Below are positions 9,104-21,657 of a stretch of 64,000 nt of DNA, one piece after another; position 1 is the first letter of the stretch, and each line of letters starts with the position of its first letter. Origin of the DNA: Sorghum bicolor (taxonomy: Eukaryota > Streptophyta > Magnoliopsida > Poales > Poaceae); assembly GCF_000003195.3 (NCBI RefSeq), contig NC_012879.2, forward strand, positions 40,802,338 to 40,866,337, given 5' to 3'. The position numbers and the translations under genes were made by a program. Under the pieces are notes generated by a model, which saw only the letters and a program-made list of their open reading frames with translations, was not told where the DNA came from and ran no database searches.

Positions 9104-12100
9104 AGATCTTATATCGACTTTGAGCGATCTTCAGGTTCTCTTTCACCTGAGCAACTCCTTCCTCAGCTTCTTTGATCTTGGCAGGGCCAAAGATTGCCCT
9201 CTCACCAGGGTGGTCCCACATCAGCGGGGTTCTGCACTTTCGGCCATACAGAGCTTCAAAAGGAGACATCTTGATGCTGGCCTGGTAGCTATTATTGTAT
9301 GAGAACTCAGCATAAGGCAAGAACTTCTCCCAATCTGTGCCATACTTCAGAACACTAGCACGGAGCATGACCTCCAGAATCTGATTCACCCTCTCTGTCT
9401 GCCCGTCAGTCTGCGGGTGATACACTGTGCTATAATCGAGCATGGTCCTAATGGACTCATGAAGTGATTGCCAGAATCGGGACATGAATATGGCTCCTCG
9501 ATCAGATATGATGTTTGTCGGGGCACCATGAAGTCTGAGGATGTGCTTCACATAGAGATCAGCTAGCTGCTCAGCGCGAATCTTTGACCCACAAGGTACA
9601 AAATGTGCTACCTTGGTTAGGCGATCAACTACCACCCATATAGAGTAATGGCCTCCTTGGGATCGTGGAAGTCCCACTATGAAATCCATGGATATGCTTC
9701 CCCACTTCCATTCAAGAACATCCAGTGGTTTGAGCAATCCTGCGGGTCTTTGGTGCTCCGCTTTGACTCTATTGCAGATGTCACATTCAGCCACGTGTCT
9801 TGCAATATCTGCCTTCATATTCTTCCACCAAAAATGCTTCTTCAAGTCCTGGTACATCTTTGAGCCTCCAGGGTGAAGGCAATACTTAGAATCGTGAGCT
9901 TCTGATAATATCTCCTTTCGCAGGGCAGAGTTGTCAGGTACACAAATTCTGTCTTTAAACCAGATGACTCCTTTCTCATCTTCTCTGAACTCAAGGCTAT
10001 AGCCTAGCTTCATCAGCCCACGGATATACTCTATCTTCTCACAATCCTTCTGGGCTTCATGGATTCGATCAGTGAGATCGTACTCAACTCGGAGCTCATG
10101 CAACAAGCCATGTGGTAGTATCTCAAGCTGGGAATCATAGATTTCTCGCCTCAACTCTGGTGGCATAGACTCAGTGATTAGAGTGTGGCAATAGCTTTTG
10201 CGGCTGAGAGCATCGGCGACCACATTAGCTTTTCCTGGATGATAGTGTATCTCTAGGTCATAATCTTTGATTAGCTCTAGCCATCGGCGCTGCCTCATGT
10301 TTAAGTCTTCCTGAGTGAAGAAGTACTTCATGCTCTTGTGATCGGTATAGATATCACATTTGTTGCCAATGAGGTAGTGCCTCCAGATCTTGAGAGCGTG
10401 TACAACAGCAGCTAACTCGAGATCATGAGTAGGATATTGATGTTCATGCTCCTTCAGCTGTCGGGAAGCATAAGCAATGACTCTCCCATTCTACATCAAT
10501 ACACATCCAAGTCCTTGGCGAGAGGCATCACAATAGATGACAAAATCCTTAGTGATATCCGGCAATGCTAGGACAGGCGTGGTAGTGAGCTTCTCCTTCA
10601 AGGTTTGCAAACTGTTCTCGCACTCAGGCGTCCATTCAAAATCTTTCACCTTCTTTCTGAGATTGGTCATCGGGCGAGCGATCTTGGAGAAATTCTCAAT
10701 GAATCGGCGATAATATCCCACCAATCCCAGAAAACTCCTGACTTTAGTCACATTGCGAGGCTGGTCCCATTCTTTGACAGCTTCAATCTTTGCGGGGTCC
10801 ACTGCAACACCATCCGCAAAGAGTACATGACCAAGGAAGGCAACCTCATTGAGCCAGAACTCACATTTGCTGAACTTGGCATATAGTGATTTTTCGGCTA
10901 GCCTTTCCAGAACTAATCTCAGATGTTGTTCGTGTTCCTCAGCAGTGGCGGAGTAAATCAGAATATCATCGATGAATACCACCACGAACTGGTCTAGCAC
11001 ATCATTAAACACCTTGTTCATCATATTCATGAAATAAGCAGGAGCATTAGTGAGACCGAAGGATACAACAGTGTACTCAAACTGCCCATAGCGGGTGACA
11101 AATGCTGTCTTTGGAATATCTTCCTCCCGAATCCTCATCTGATGATAGCCAGATCAGAGATTGATCTTGGAGAAGTACTTAGCACCTCGTAGCTGATCCA
11201 GTAGATCATCAATCCTCGGCAGGGGGTACTTATTCTTGATGGTAACAGAGTTCAAGTTGCCAAAGTCAATGCACATTCTCATTGAGCCATCTTTCTTCTT
11301 GACAAATAAGACAGGGGATCCCCATGGTGAGGCACTCGGCCTAATGAATCCCTTCTCTAGCAGCTCATCAATTTGCTTCTTCAGCTCTGCTAGCTCATCA
11401 ACTAACATGCGGTACGGTCGCTTTGCAATGGGACCCGTACCCGGCATAAGGTCAATCATGAACTCCACATCACGGTCAGGCGGCATACCAGGTAGCTCCT
11501 TTGGAAATACCTTAGCATAGTCTCTAACCACCGGTACATCATCAATAGTTTTCTCCTTGGGCTGGGATTCTTCCTGAGCCTTGAGGGCGCACAGGAGTGT
11601 GACAGACTTTTCTTGACTGGGTCTACACTCGGCTTTTTGTGGGTTTGTAGGGTGGTGCACTTGGACACGTCTGGGGGAACATGATATCACTCCTCTGTGT
11701 TTGGTTAGCCAATCCATGCCTAGGATAACATCTAAGCCATTGGAGGGTAGCCGGGTAAGATCAGCTTCAAAGGTTACTCCCTCAATGCTAAGTTTCACTC
11801 CCTTACATATGTGGGTGCTTCTCATCTCTCCTAGGGGTGATGTGGTAATTATGGGTTCTAGACTAGGGGTAAAAGGTATGTTATGCTCTCGTGCAAATTT
11901 GGATGATATGTATGAACATGTAGCTCCAGTATCAAAAAGAACAGATGTTGTAATGCCTTTAAACAGGAACATACCGTACACGACATCCGGTGCAGCATGG
12001 GCCTCCTCAGCTGTGATGTGGTTGAGGCGACCACGAGAAGCAGACCCTCTGTATGTAGTCTTCTGTGCAGCAGGGGTAGTGGCCTTCAGAGGACACTGAG

Positions 12101-13460
12101 CAACGTTGTGACCAGGCTGGCCACAGTTGAAGCAGGTGAAAGGCGCGCCGCCTGCTGAGGCTGGTGCGGGGGCCTTCCAGTTGCTCGTACTTGGTGCAGC
12201 ACGGGCAGGAGTAGAGTCATCAGTCTTGCGGCAAGGCTGCTCTGAGCAGTCACGAGAGTAGCGGTTCCTGGAGTGATCTCTGGAGTAGCGGTCACGCGAA
12301 CGGTCACGGGGGTGACAGTCACATGAACGGTCGCGGGAGTAGCAATCACGTGAAGGTCGGGAGTAATCTGAAGAGTGGGTCTTGCCTCTCCTCCCAAATC
12401 CGGAGGCATCATCCCTGGAGTAGCGGGGGTGTCCAGATGACGACCCATCATGGTGGAACCTCTTCTGATCTCTGCCACGGTGAGAGAACTTAAATCTGCG
12501 CTTCTCCCTTCTGCTTTCCTCATTATCTTCAATCTGATCCTTCTCGATCTGTATGCTGCGGTCGATCAGATCATGGAGGGTGCGGCTCTTGGCTCCTCCC
12601 AATGCAACCTTGATCTTGGGGTTCAGTCCTTTTCTATAATGATGGGTCTTCTCTCTCTCGGAGGCCACCACAGCAGGGGGTGCGTAGCGAAGGAGGGTGG
12701 TGAAGCGAGTAGTGTACTCGTGTACAGTGTCACCCTTCTGCCGGAGGTTGCGGAACTCATCCTCCTTGCTGTCCAGGACTCCCTCTGGAATGTGATACTC
12801 GGTGAAGGCCTCAACAAACTCATCCCAAGTGATATGCTCGGGGTCCTCATGTGCATCTGAGTAGCTGTCCCATCAAGAGCGAGCTGCTCCAGTGAGCTGG
12901 TGGGCTGCAATCCCGACGCACTCCTCGTCGGTGCAAGTGGTGAGGTCCAGCTTCTTCTCGATCTCTCTCAGCCAGTCATGTGCTGCCAGGGGCTCCAGGT
13001 CGGTGCCGTCGAAGGTGGGCGGCCTGAGCTTCAGAAATCCCTCCAGCTTGCGCTGGAAATCATCAGGTCGTAAACCACCACCATTGCGGCGGTTCATGCT
13101 GTCGACCAGGGCGGCCATCAGCTGCGTCTGCTGAGCCATCACCTCAGCCAGATTAGGTGGAGGCGGCGGTGGAGGGTCGTTGCGGTCGTTGTTGTCGTTG
13201 CCACCGTGTGCGCCATCAGGAGCCTCTTTCCCGTCATTTTGAGCAACCTCAGCTGGGGACGTCTGCTCGAGGCCACCTCCCTCATTGCGGCCACGGCGGT
13301 TGTCATCTCGACTACCGCGACCACCACCGCGCTGACGAGCGCGGCGGTTGTCAACACGCCCAAGACTAGGCGCAGGGGTCGGGGAGAGGCGCTGCAGGCG
13401 GTGAGAACGGCGCATCGACATCTGTGACATGGCAAACATGGGGTTTAATGGGTGAGGCAT
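9104..13460 (-). pseudogene. gag-pol: Gag-pol polyprotein of chromovirus B (main part)
   Basis: One minus-strand frame starts at 13460 (MPHPLNPMF) and continues past the A insertion to 3729. In order: a Gly/Arg-rich N-terminus; a Pro run; a retrotransposon gag core (about 13020-12640); an Arg/Asp/Ser-rich repeat region (about 12440-12240); a CCHC knuckle ([14 protein letters not shown], about 12100-12140); a retropepsin with intact DTGA; RT with FIDDILIYS; an RNase H (YTDHKS region); and integrase with an HHCC finger (CDICNRVK) and DDE residues in [17 protein letters not shown] and DGQTERVNQ. Three in-frame stops break it: TGA 12873-12875, TGA at about 11154 and TAG at about 10491. Each lies where a single transition would explain it. 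No frameshift is needed, so the copy is fairly recent but dead. Confidence 0.93.
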
Positions 13461-13929
13461 AGGTCATAAAACTTATAACTGAGTTAATTGCTTAAGATTC
13501 AATAATTAATAAATGATTTCAACGAATTAAATAAGTTAATTAATCTATCCTACACTCATATAAATAAGAAGCAATAAAATCTAATAAAATTTCGGTAAGA
13601 CCCAAGCACTCATTACATTGGTTTTATTACAGGGCAACTTCTCCAGTAGCTACACTAGGAGAATCGCGAGAAACGTGCTATGCGTAGGTATGTAGTAATG
13701 GTAGGCTTGCTATTTTCCATTTTGTCCACTGTGGTGCTCGTGATCGGGACATGTTCTTGAAATTACTCCAGGGCCCAAGAACATGATCAGCAGGTCAGTG
13801 GAAGGGGTAAGCCTTGCACAAAAATTGCGCATGGTCGGTAATATAACCGAAGAGAGAGTTGGCTTGCCCTATTCTATCGTCCATTCCTAGGGGCTTCGTC
13901 CTCGGGTCAAGTACGGCTCTCATACCAAC
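13461..13929 (-). promoter_or_regulatory. Leader and primer-binding site of element B
   Basis: On the minus strand TTGGTATGAGAGCC follows the LTR end ...GTTTCA by one base (core TGGTATGAGAGC at 13916-13927). It differs by one base from the usual initiator-Met tRNA complement TGGTATCAGAGC. The remaining 450 bp is an untranslated leader before the gag ATG at 13460. I see no other feature. Confidence 0.8.
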
Positions 13930-16900
13930 TGAAACGACCTGATTTTCCACGAAGGGGAAAATCCACATAGTCGAAGTGTAAAATGACCATTTAAATCAAA
14001 TTACCCAATTCCAGTTGATAATCATCATCCATACATCGTACAAAAGCATTAATAATAGAGAGTATTACATTATAACATTGCCACATGGCAGAAACAAAAT
14101 CTAAATTATCAACCGGAACAGCTCGATAGATGCGGAAGGTAGAATCTCCATCGACTTGAGCAAAGGCACGAATCCCCTAGTCGCTATATCCCTCGGAATC
14201 ATAAGAACCTGTATGCCAAAGTATCAGTACGATTTGTACTGGCCACTCCCACTCTATGCGCTTGCTTTGTGGAATTGGATGCAAATAAGGTAAATTGAAG
14301 AGGCCTAAATGGGGCTCTAGTTTTCCTATGCAATAGTAATCAAGTTTCAATTATAGTAATAGTCAAGTTTTAACACAACCCAAACCCATACCATCCATCA
14401 CCCTCCATTCCATACCATCCCATATCCATCTCCATCACCAACACCAACATAACCCACACTCAAGTCGACAAGCCAACTCCCACTCGGCGTGTCTCAGCGG
14501 CCCACAGCCCTCAACCTATGGCTCGTGGCCGGAAGTATCTCTCGGGGAACGTAGAACACTCCTCTCTCTAGTCTAGTGAAAACAGAACACAGGAAGGCTC
14601 CATAGCCGAAAGGACGGCATATGTATCGATCGATCAACCATACACTCTGCAGAGGTTTTACTATTCCACAAGATAGCCGTCATCGATGCTTGCAATCATC
14701 TAGGCAGATTCCGGGCGCCTACCGGCCTAGGACAATGTCACTCTACCTCCCAACCCTGGAACACCCCACCTGGAGTGGCTGAAACTATGAAGTCATGTCC
14801 CCTGTCCCGAATAGGGAGCCATGATCGTCTTGGGAGGGTGTGAGACCAACCTGCCCGTACCTCCCTAACACATCCTCGCCTAGTAGTAGTGGCATCACCC
14901 TACCCGGTGGTTCGGCCGTCTCCCCCCCATGGAAAGCGAGTGGAAAGTAAGGATTCCTATGATCTCGTTACTAGAACTGTCAGTCCTTAAGTTTGACCAA
15001 ACTGGAATATCTTCATCAGGGTTTCCATTTAACGTGCCACCACAGCACCTCCACCCGAAGCTCCTCCCGCCGGAGACTTATACCGGGTTCACCTCACACA
15101 CATCCCCACCGCATAATTACCCGCCATAGGTATATCCAACAGGAATGTCTAGTTCATTCCACGGCATGACTCGCCCCACCGGCTCGTCGTAGATCCCAGT
15201 CTGGTCGACTCAACCCTCACCCTTCACACACCCAAGACACACGCCAAGACACCACATATCCTCACCATAATCCCCAGATCCAGCATGATCACCAGGTCCG
15301 GCTTCCCAAGCCAAACCATCCCCTTAGGTTCACCATCGGCGTCACATCATCGATATAAGCCGAAGAATATAAATATAGTAGAAATATAATAAAAGCGCGT
15401 TTCTAATCTATCAGCGGGTGAGCAGGGTGATAGGTAATACAAGGTAGGGTACAAGAATAGTAAATCTACTATGCATCCCTATAACAGCAGTTATATCAAT
15501 AGAAATATAAAGCACTAGCAATTCTAATATTTGCAATGCGTAATGGGATCTACGAAAGTGGGTGGGATGTGGCACCTTTGCAGTAGTCGTCGCCTAACTC
15601 CTCCCGATATTCCCGATCCTCGTCAGTCCGATCGTCCTCCGACTCTGCACGTATATTATTGGTCGCGGAAGCGACCCCTATAGATAAGCACAAAGAACAA
15701 ATAACAGCGAAAAGATCCAAATGCACACAAGAAATATATCATTAAGTAGAAATTTATTTTATATAAATTTTGATATTTATTGTGTGATTTTTGGTGTTCG
15801 TATAAACGAGATATGATTTTTCTGCGATTTTTAGCAATTATTTAATGTATTAAATAGAACCCTGAAAATTAATTGTTGTGAAGGCAGTGTGTCATAGCAC
15901 TAAGGTGTAGGTATCATGGAGATGAATTCAACGCAATTTGAATCACTTAATTTGGAGTTAATTTGATTAAGTTATAAATTGTCAAAGTTTAATTCTATTA
16001 AAAAAAAAGAAAAAACCATTCCATCCCTTCTCTGATGCGCGTGGGCCGAAATCCGGCCGAGGCTAGCGCCCAAGTGGGCCAGAAGCAGGGCAGGGCAAGG
16101 CCCGCTCGCTCATGTGCGAGCTGCAGCGCAGAAACGTCGGCGGCGGGACGCGACACGGCGCGCACTCGGTGCGCGTGCGTCCGGCGCGAGGCGACGGCGT
16201 GCGCGGGCCCAGCGCGGCTGCGGCGTAGCGGGGCAGAGGGTGCACGACGGGCGGCGAGGAGGGAAGAGTGGGCGGTGGTTCACCTTGCGAAGGCGATGCG
16301 CGTCGAGGCGAACGTTGCGGCTCCGAGCAGAGGGCGATGGCGGTGCGGCACGGACGTTGGTAGGCGCGGCGGTCCGGTGCGGTGCGGAGCGGCGGCGTCG
16401 TGGCGGAGCGGAGCTCGGGCAGGGCACGACGACGGCACTGATTTGCGGTGCGGAGCGGTGGAGTGGCGCAGTTGGGGGGTGCGAGGCTGGGGATCGAGGA
16501 CGTCTTAAGGGCAAGTAGTGGAGGGCACTGCGGTGGTGCGTGGTGCGCGGGCGTGTCGCGCGGACGGCTCGGTCCGCGGCGGCCGAGTCGTGTGGTTGCG
16601 CGTGCGTCGTGGAGTGCGGAGTCCGTGGGTGAGCGCGATGCGCGGCGAGCGACATGCGCGGGAACGGCGCGAGCGCGGACGGCTGGGTCTCGCGGCATGC
16701 GGCGGTTGCGCGGCGTCGTGGCGAATGCGGAGTCCGTGGGTGAGCGCGATGCGCGGCGTGATGCAGACGAGCGGCTGCGCGCGCGCGGAGCGGTGGCCAA
16801 GGCGGAGTCACGGGCAGGTGCGCGTGCGAGTCGCGCGGGGTGCGCGGCCGTGTCGCGATGCGCGCTGTGCGGGCGTGCCGCGTCGCGCCGGCGGCCGGGT

Positions 16901-17556
16901 CGCGCGGCGCAGAGCGGAGCGAGCGCGCGGGGCGTCCGGGTCGCGCGGCGCAGAGCGGAGCGAGGGCGCGGGGCACGGGGCCGCGTGGCGAGTTGCGCGC
17001 GGGTGCAGGCATACTTGGTCGGGCGCGGTTGAAGCAGGGGAGATGGGAGAGGATAGAGCTGACGCGTGGGGGCCACAGGGCAGAGAGAAGGTGGGAGAGG
17101 GAGTGCAGGCCCGAGTTCTCCTCCTTCTTTTATTTAATTAATTTTAGGTATGTAATTAGGAATCATTTCAGATTTAATATTTATTTGTTAGTTGTCAATT
17201 ATTCATTTGTAATTACTATTCCTATTTATGTTTTCCACCTTTTTGCCTAATTAGGTTTTAATTAGGTTGGTATTAGTTTAATATAGTAATGTAATGGAGT
17301 AAATAATTATTTATCACTTAATTAATTATTTAGAAAGTTGAACAGCAATACAAAGTCCAATAAAATCCCAAATCACCAGAGAATTGCAATGCAATAAATT
17401 AAAAGTGCATGCACTGATAAAACCTAGGGTTAACAATATAGCAAAAATGAATGCATTGTGGTGAGGTTTTCTACATGCCACTCATCAATCATGGGGTATT
17501 TTAGAAAAGTTTTGTAGCTGGAATTTTTGTGTCTTGTAAGTTTTAGGGTTATTACA
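13930..17556 (-). repeat. 5' LTR of element B
   Basis: A 3,627-bp LTR which on the plus strand reads TGAAACGACC ... GGGTTATTACA, giving TG...CA termini. One half is AT/neutral; the part from about 16020 to 17110 is extremely GC- and CpG-rich. Several overlapping long ORFs in the GC-rich part (for example 16063-17076 minus and 16448-17141 plus) follow from its composition. It is flanked on the right by GAGGC, inside the last codons of element I's ORF. Confidence 0.9.
16262..16960. repeat. GC-rich block with short duplications inside B's 5' LTR
   Basis: A segment beginning GCGGAGTCCGTGGGTGAGCG occurs at about 16618 and again about 113 bp later. GGGTCGCGCGGCGCAGAGCG occurs at about 16902 and 36 bp later. 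Most of the block (to about 16890) is absent from the left LTR, so the two LTRs of B are structurally different. Confidence 0.7.
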
Positions 17557-17610
17557 GAGGCGCCGCCGGAAGTACCGACTACGCCAACCAACGAATCCCA
17601 GGACAACTAG
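17557..17610 (+). pseudogene. C-terminal codons of the retropepsin ORF of element I
   Basis: Eighteen codons ending EVPTTPTNESQDN, then TAG at 17608-17610. The same ending is visible, one frame off, at the end of E's protease ORF (29092-29140 minus). This shows that B inserted close to the end of the coding region of I. Confidence 0.6.
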
Positions 17611-18930
17611 AAAACAGAGAGTCCCGTTCGGAGGACTTAAAAACACCGAACGCCTTGCCAAGAGGTAAACTTGGTAGTTATCCTTTCCCTTTCAATTATT
17701 TCAAACAGTTTGCCTAGTTAATCATGTTTATACTATCCTAAAAACAAATTAAAAATGTTAAAAACAGTAAGCCCCATGTGAGTATATGAGTGGCATGAAA
17801 CCCATAAGTACATTCACTATGGTGGCATAAAAATAAAATAAATATTTCTTTTCTGCTTTATAAAATGAAAATATAAAAATAGGGAGTAATAATTAATAAG
17901 GAGTCTCAACATGATAAAGGCTAGATATTTATGCTAACACTTAATCAGTTCCACAAGCTTTGTTGTCTATTTGAGCTCTACAGAAAACAAGAAGACTAGC
18001 AGACGGAGGACATTCTAATCGCTGTCAGAATGTTGCTGACTTTCAAATACACTTCTACCACCTGCTAGCTACATCAAGAGAAATTACGTCAAAATTCAGC
18101 TTGGGGGAGAGTACCCCCATTTATCCCGATAAGTATTTCTATCTATCTATCTTTATACTTAAACTATATTAAAATATAGATATACATAACTATGAAAAAC
18201 CAAATAAAGATTTTATGCTTATACATATATATATATATCTTTTGCTTAGTGTGTTTAATAAATAAATAAAGTGGCTATGCTAATCTGAATCTTAATAATA
18301 AAACTCAAGCATGGATATGATGAATAGTTGCTCTGCCTAATTTTTCAAATTTGAAGTTCTCTCTCAAGTTTAGACATAACTGTTATAATTTAAATCTTGC
18401 TCTAGACCTAAACTTGTGGGATGAAAACTTGATCTGAAGTCTAAGTTGTTAACGGATACGATATGGGAAGGTTGAGCTGCTGTTTATCTGTTCCTAGAGA
18501 TGCTAGAATTCTGGAGAATTTTATCTTTAAAAATCTTTAAAAAATTGCATGATGAGTTCCTCTATGATGAGAGTTTAAATTCCTACCACAGCCATATATA
18601 CATGCTTGCTAGACTTTGAGCCACACATTTACTATTTACTGCTTATGAGCATTGAGTGTGGTCAAGCTGTGTAGACCCTTAGGAGCTTGTCATGTGGTTA
18701 AATCAAGATTCACTTGCACGTTCACTCATATATGCTACTTCTACTCCGGAAGTACCATCCACATATATCCACCCATTCCATCTCCAGAATCACCTAAAAA
18801 TATTCTACTCCTAATCCGGGAGAGAATAGCCAAAAATATTTCTGTTTTTCCCTGTGAAATAAATGCTCAAGTTATCTTGTTACTACCACTTGCTATATTA
18901 TCTCAAGAGATGAGTGCTCTGAAAAAAATA

Positions 18931-19012
18931 CGAGGAAATAAAAAGGGACAAGTGCCCGGAACCTCGAAAGAAAAGGAAAAGTGAGACGAGAGGTAAAAAT
19001 GGACAAGTGTCC
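18931..19012 (+). other. Conserved 3' UTR hairpin module (element I copy)
   Basis: The outer stem is CGAGG (18931-18935) / CCTCG (18962-18966), with inner arms GGAC and GCCC around AAGT, which carry one A-C mismatch. The second palindrome, GGACAAGTGTCC, is at 19001-19012. A following stem GGGTA/TACCC is visible about 20 bases on. Confidence 0.75.
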
Positions 19013-19723
19013 GACAGTAGAATTAGGGGTACAAGATACCCACCTGAGAGAAAAGAAAAATACAGAGCATCTCATTCTCCTCACAAAGTTTAAAAAAGCA
19101 AGAAAGGTATATATCCCCTCAAAAGAGCAAAAGTAGAATTAGACTTTCACCATTGTTATCACCATCATCACCATACACCATTCATTCGCCACACATGTAC
19201 ATCTTGATTTAACTTATTGATTTGTTTCTTTGGATCCATGGTTGGACTATACAATAAATGTCTCGTAAGTATGTATACTTTATCTCCCACCTATGAGCTC
19301 CAGATATTAAAGCCTTATTAGAGTAGGGTGAGAGAGAAGACAATGTCACTATGCTTTATACCATAAATACCACATATTTTGAGAGAAGGCACATACCATC
19401 ACTGCCTTGGTAAGGATTCAGAAATACCACAAAAGAGAGATTTGAGAGAGTCATACAAGGAATCTCTGAGTTTTAAAATCTGCAAAAACTCCAGAGCTAT
19501 AGCTGATCAAGAATAAGAGACATGGCACTTGATTAGACCGTTCTATCTTTTAACCACTCAAGACAGAAGTGACGGCTACAAGTCCCATGGTGAAAGGTAA
19601 AGTAAGTAAGTTTTAAGTCTTGACAGTTTACTCTAACTTAGAGATGAGATCTTATTTAAAAGCATGTGTACCGTTAATTTTTAAAGATATTGCACCAACT
19701 TCTGATCCATCACTGAATCTATC

Positions 19724-19762
19724 CTTGCTCAGGGACGAGGAAGAGGTAAGCTTGAGGGAGTT
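19724..19762 (+). promoter_or_regulatory. Pre-PPT hairpin and polypurine tract of element I
   Basis: The hairpin CTTGCTC-AGGGAC-GAGGAAG (19724-19743) has one mismatch in its 3' arm. The tract AAGCTTGAGGGAGTT precedes the LTR at 19763. Confidence 0.75.
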
Positions 19763-21383
19763 TGTTGACGGTCCTTAAGTATCAAATTTAATTATCAAAT
19801 AAACAAAGAAAAGGATCCAAATGAAATCAACATCTAGACTTAGGGTTTTATCTGACAGAATTCCATGAGTTTTGGTGTTTGTCTATTTCTACAGGGGGTT
19901 ATCAGGATTAGAACCACACGTCGGGATTACATAGAGATATTAACGTGCCGCGCAATTATCTTACATCTAGAAGACTCCAGAAGCCGTGGGAAGGAAGCGG
20001 AGGCCGAACGGGGCTAGGCACTGGGCGCCCGCCCAGTTGCCCTGGGCGCCCGCCCTCCTGCTGAGTCCATTCAGGACTCTGTTTCGGGGAAGATCTCCAC
20101 CGACCTAAAGGATCAAGGATAACCGTTCAATCAATGTCGGTTTAATCCAACGGCCCATATTCAATTGAAGGGACTATAAAACCAGACCCCCTGGCCCCTG
20201 GAGGAGGGAGCCTCTCAACCCTAATTCATTATTCCTCAAGGGAGAAGAAGCCGATGATCAAGATTAGAGCCACCACATCAATTAGATATCTAGATTAGCA
20301 TAGCTACATAGGATTAGAACTCTTGGTAATAGAATTCTTGGTAATTCTCTAATTGTGCTTCTAATTGTTCTTCTAATTATCTTTGTTCTTCAATATTATG
20401 AATATGACTTTATTCTACTTCAATATATTGCTTATGACTTTGCTCTACTTGTTTATATTCAAGATTATATTGTTCTTAGTTTATCATAGTTATGTACTTG
20501 GCTTAGTTAGATTGGATCTATATACATGCTTAGGATCGTATAGCGTTTATCCATCGGATCCATGGGTAAATGATAGATATTGTGTAGGCGTGGTGCTTAT
20601 ACCGTATTTATCTGCGATTGTACCCAATATGCCAGATCGTGGGGTAGTTCGTGATAGTGACAGCTTCATTGATTCTTATATAGTCCCCCTCTCGTGTATT
20701 GGGCTGGCAGAGCAATATTATTACAGGGAGTGATTGCTATGTTTCTCATTTACCTTGCTAATATCACTATGCATGGGCGTAGTCTTGTCTCGCAATGATT
20801 GCTAAGTATGCTTGCACTAACTATGATAATACTAGACTATATAGTTGAGAATAACTTAGGAAATATTCTTGTAGTTCGTTCTAATACCATGCTAATGACT
20901 TTCTAGAGTATCTAATTGAGGTGCTTATCATATTTATATGTGGCTAGTTATGCTGATTAGATTAATTATCTTTGTCACTATTTATTACTTCATATATCTT
21001 TTATGTGACACTTACCCCTGTATGAAAGAGTTAGATAAATGTTCTCAATTATATATGCAATGATAGATACTCAATCTCATATTCTATTCTATAATCAATA
21101 TTGATGATTGCTAATTCCTTCCCAGTGGTAAAAATATAAATAACGATACCTGGAATACTTCTCGGTTAAAATGCTACATCGGTATTAATCTGTGCGCTTG
21201 CAGATCCCATTCATTATTTATTTAGAAGAGCAGTTGCATATTTCAATACCGCGTCTCTCATGTCATGCTAGGGATGACAACTTGGCTTAAGTGGTGTGAG
21301 GGATAGGTTTGGCATTTTTGGCACCGTTACTAGAATTAGAAAACTAAGTCTACTTTTGGTAATGATGTTAAGAATACCCAACA
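19763..21383 (+). repeat. 3' LTR of element I
   Basis: A 1,621-bp LTR, TGTTGACGG ... TACCCAACA. U3 has twin GGGCGCCC palindromes (20023, 20044) and a TATA box at 20175. Near the right end it carries the same internal primer-site-like motif as A (TTGGCACCGTTACTAG, about 21316-21331). Confidence 0.9.
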
Positions 21384-21657
21384 CCTGGCACCGAGGCCGA
21401 GGCTTGGGCGAAGCGCTAATTGCGCTCGAGGCCGGAGCTGGGTCGGGTCGGAGATTGCCCCCGAGGCGAAGGGTCGGGTGAGGCGGAGATTGCGCCCGAG
21501 GCCAAGGGGTCGGGCGAGACGGAGATTGCGCCCAAGGCCAATGGGTCGGGCGAGACAGAGATTGCGCCCGAGGCCAAGGGCTCAAGCGTCGCTTTTACTC
21601 TTTTTTGCCGCTTTTTTGCCCTCTTGATTTGGGTATCCTAGTTTATGGTACCCAACA
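21384..21657 (-). repeat. Element J: terminal fragment of an LTR
   Basis: On the minus strand it begins TGTTGGGTACCATAAAC, a plausible LTR start with inverted TACCCAACA on the plus strand. It is cut off at 21383 by element I. Its body is largely the 36-bp minisatellite listed next. No coding sequence is present. The family is not recognised. Confidence 0.55.
21450..21591. repeat. 36-bp minisatellite, about four units
   Basis: Units start GGAGATTGC at 21450, 21485, 21521 and (as AGAGATTGC) 21557, each reading roughly GGAGATTGCGCCCGAGGCCA plus a GGGTCGGGCGAGAC-like tail. The first unit is 35 bp. The repeat keeps ORFs open on both strands, but these are not called as genes. Confidence 0.9.

Larger units (their letters stand above)
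2801..17556 (-). mobile_element. Element B: Tekay/Del-type Ty3 chromovirus, interrupted by element A
   Basis: On the minus strand the order is 5' LTR (13930-17556), tRNA-Met type primer site, gag, protease, RT, RNase H, integrase, chromodomain, PPT and a truncated 3' LTR (2801-3683). The coding strand stays in one frame over about 1,560 codons once the A insertion is set aside. The long LTR (3.6 kb), the initiator-Met primer site and the C-terminal chromodomain fit the Tekay/Del clade. The right flank is GAGGC (17557-17561). The left flank was deleted, so no target-site duplication can be checked. In-frame stops and LTR damage make it non-functional. Confidence 0.88.
17611..19762 (+). other. 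3' UTR of element I
   Basis: Non-coding AT-rich region collinear with A's internal region. It contains the hairpin module and pre-PPT hairpin listed separately. No ORF here has family features. Confidence 0.75.
17557..21383 (+). mobile_element. Element I: 3' part of an Athila-like element, host of the B insertion
   Basis: It starts within the last 18 codons of an ORF (17557-17610), continues through a 2.15-kb 3' UTR and PPT and ends with a full LTR (19763-21383). It is the same family as A. Its 5' half should lie left of B but was removed by the deletion that joined K to B. After the LTR comes CCTGG (21384-21388), the expected target-site copy, whose partner is lost. Confidence 0.8.

Noticed and set aside
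16035..17141. Several long overlapping ORFs on both strands (up to 337 codons) in the GC-rich part of B's LTR, and similar ones at 2775-3318
   Set aside because: They overlap in up to four frames, are made of Arg/Ala/Pro/Ser runs expected from GC-rich DNA, lie inside LTRs and are not kept between the two LTR copies.
21268..21641. Repeat-protein-like ORFs on both strands of the J fragment
   Set aside because: The period of the minisatellite is a multiple of three, which keeps frames open; the minus-strand ORF also runs into element I's LTR.
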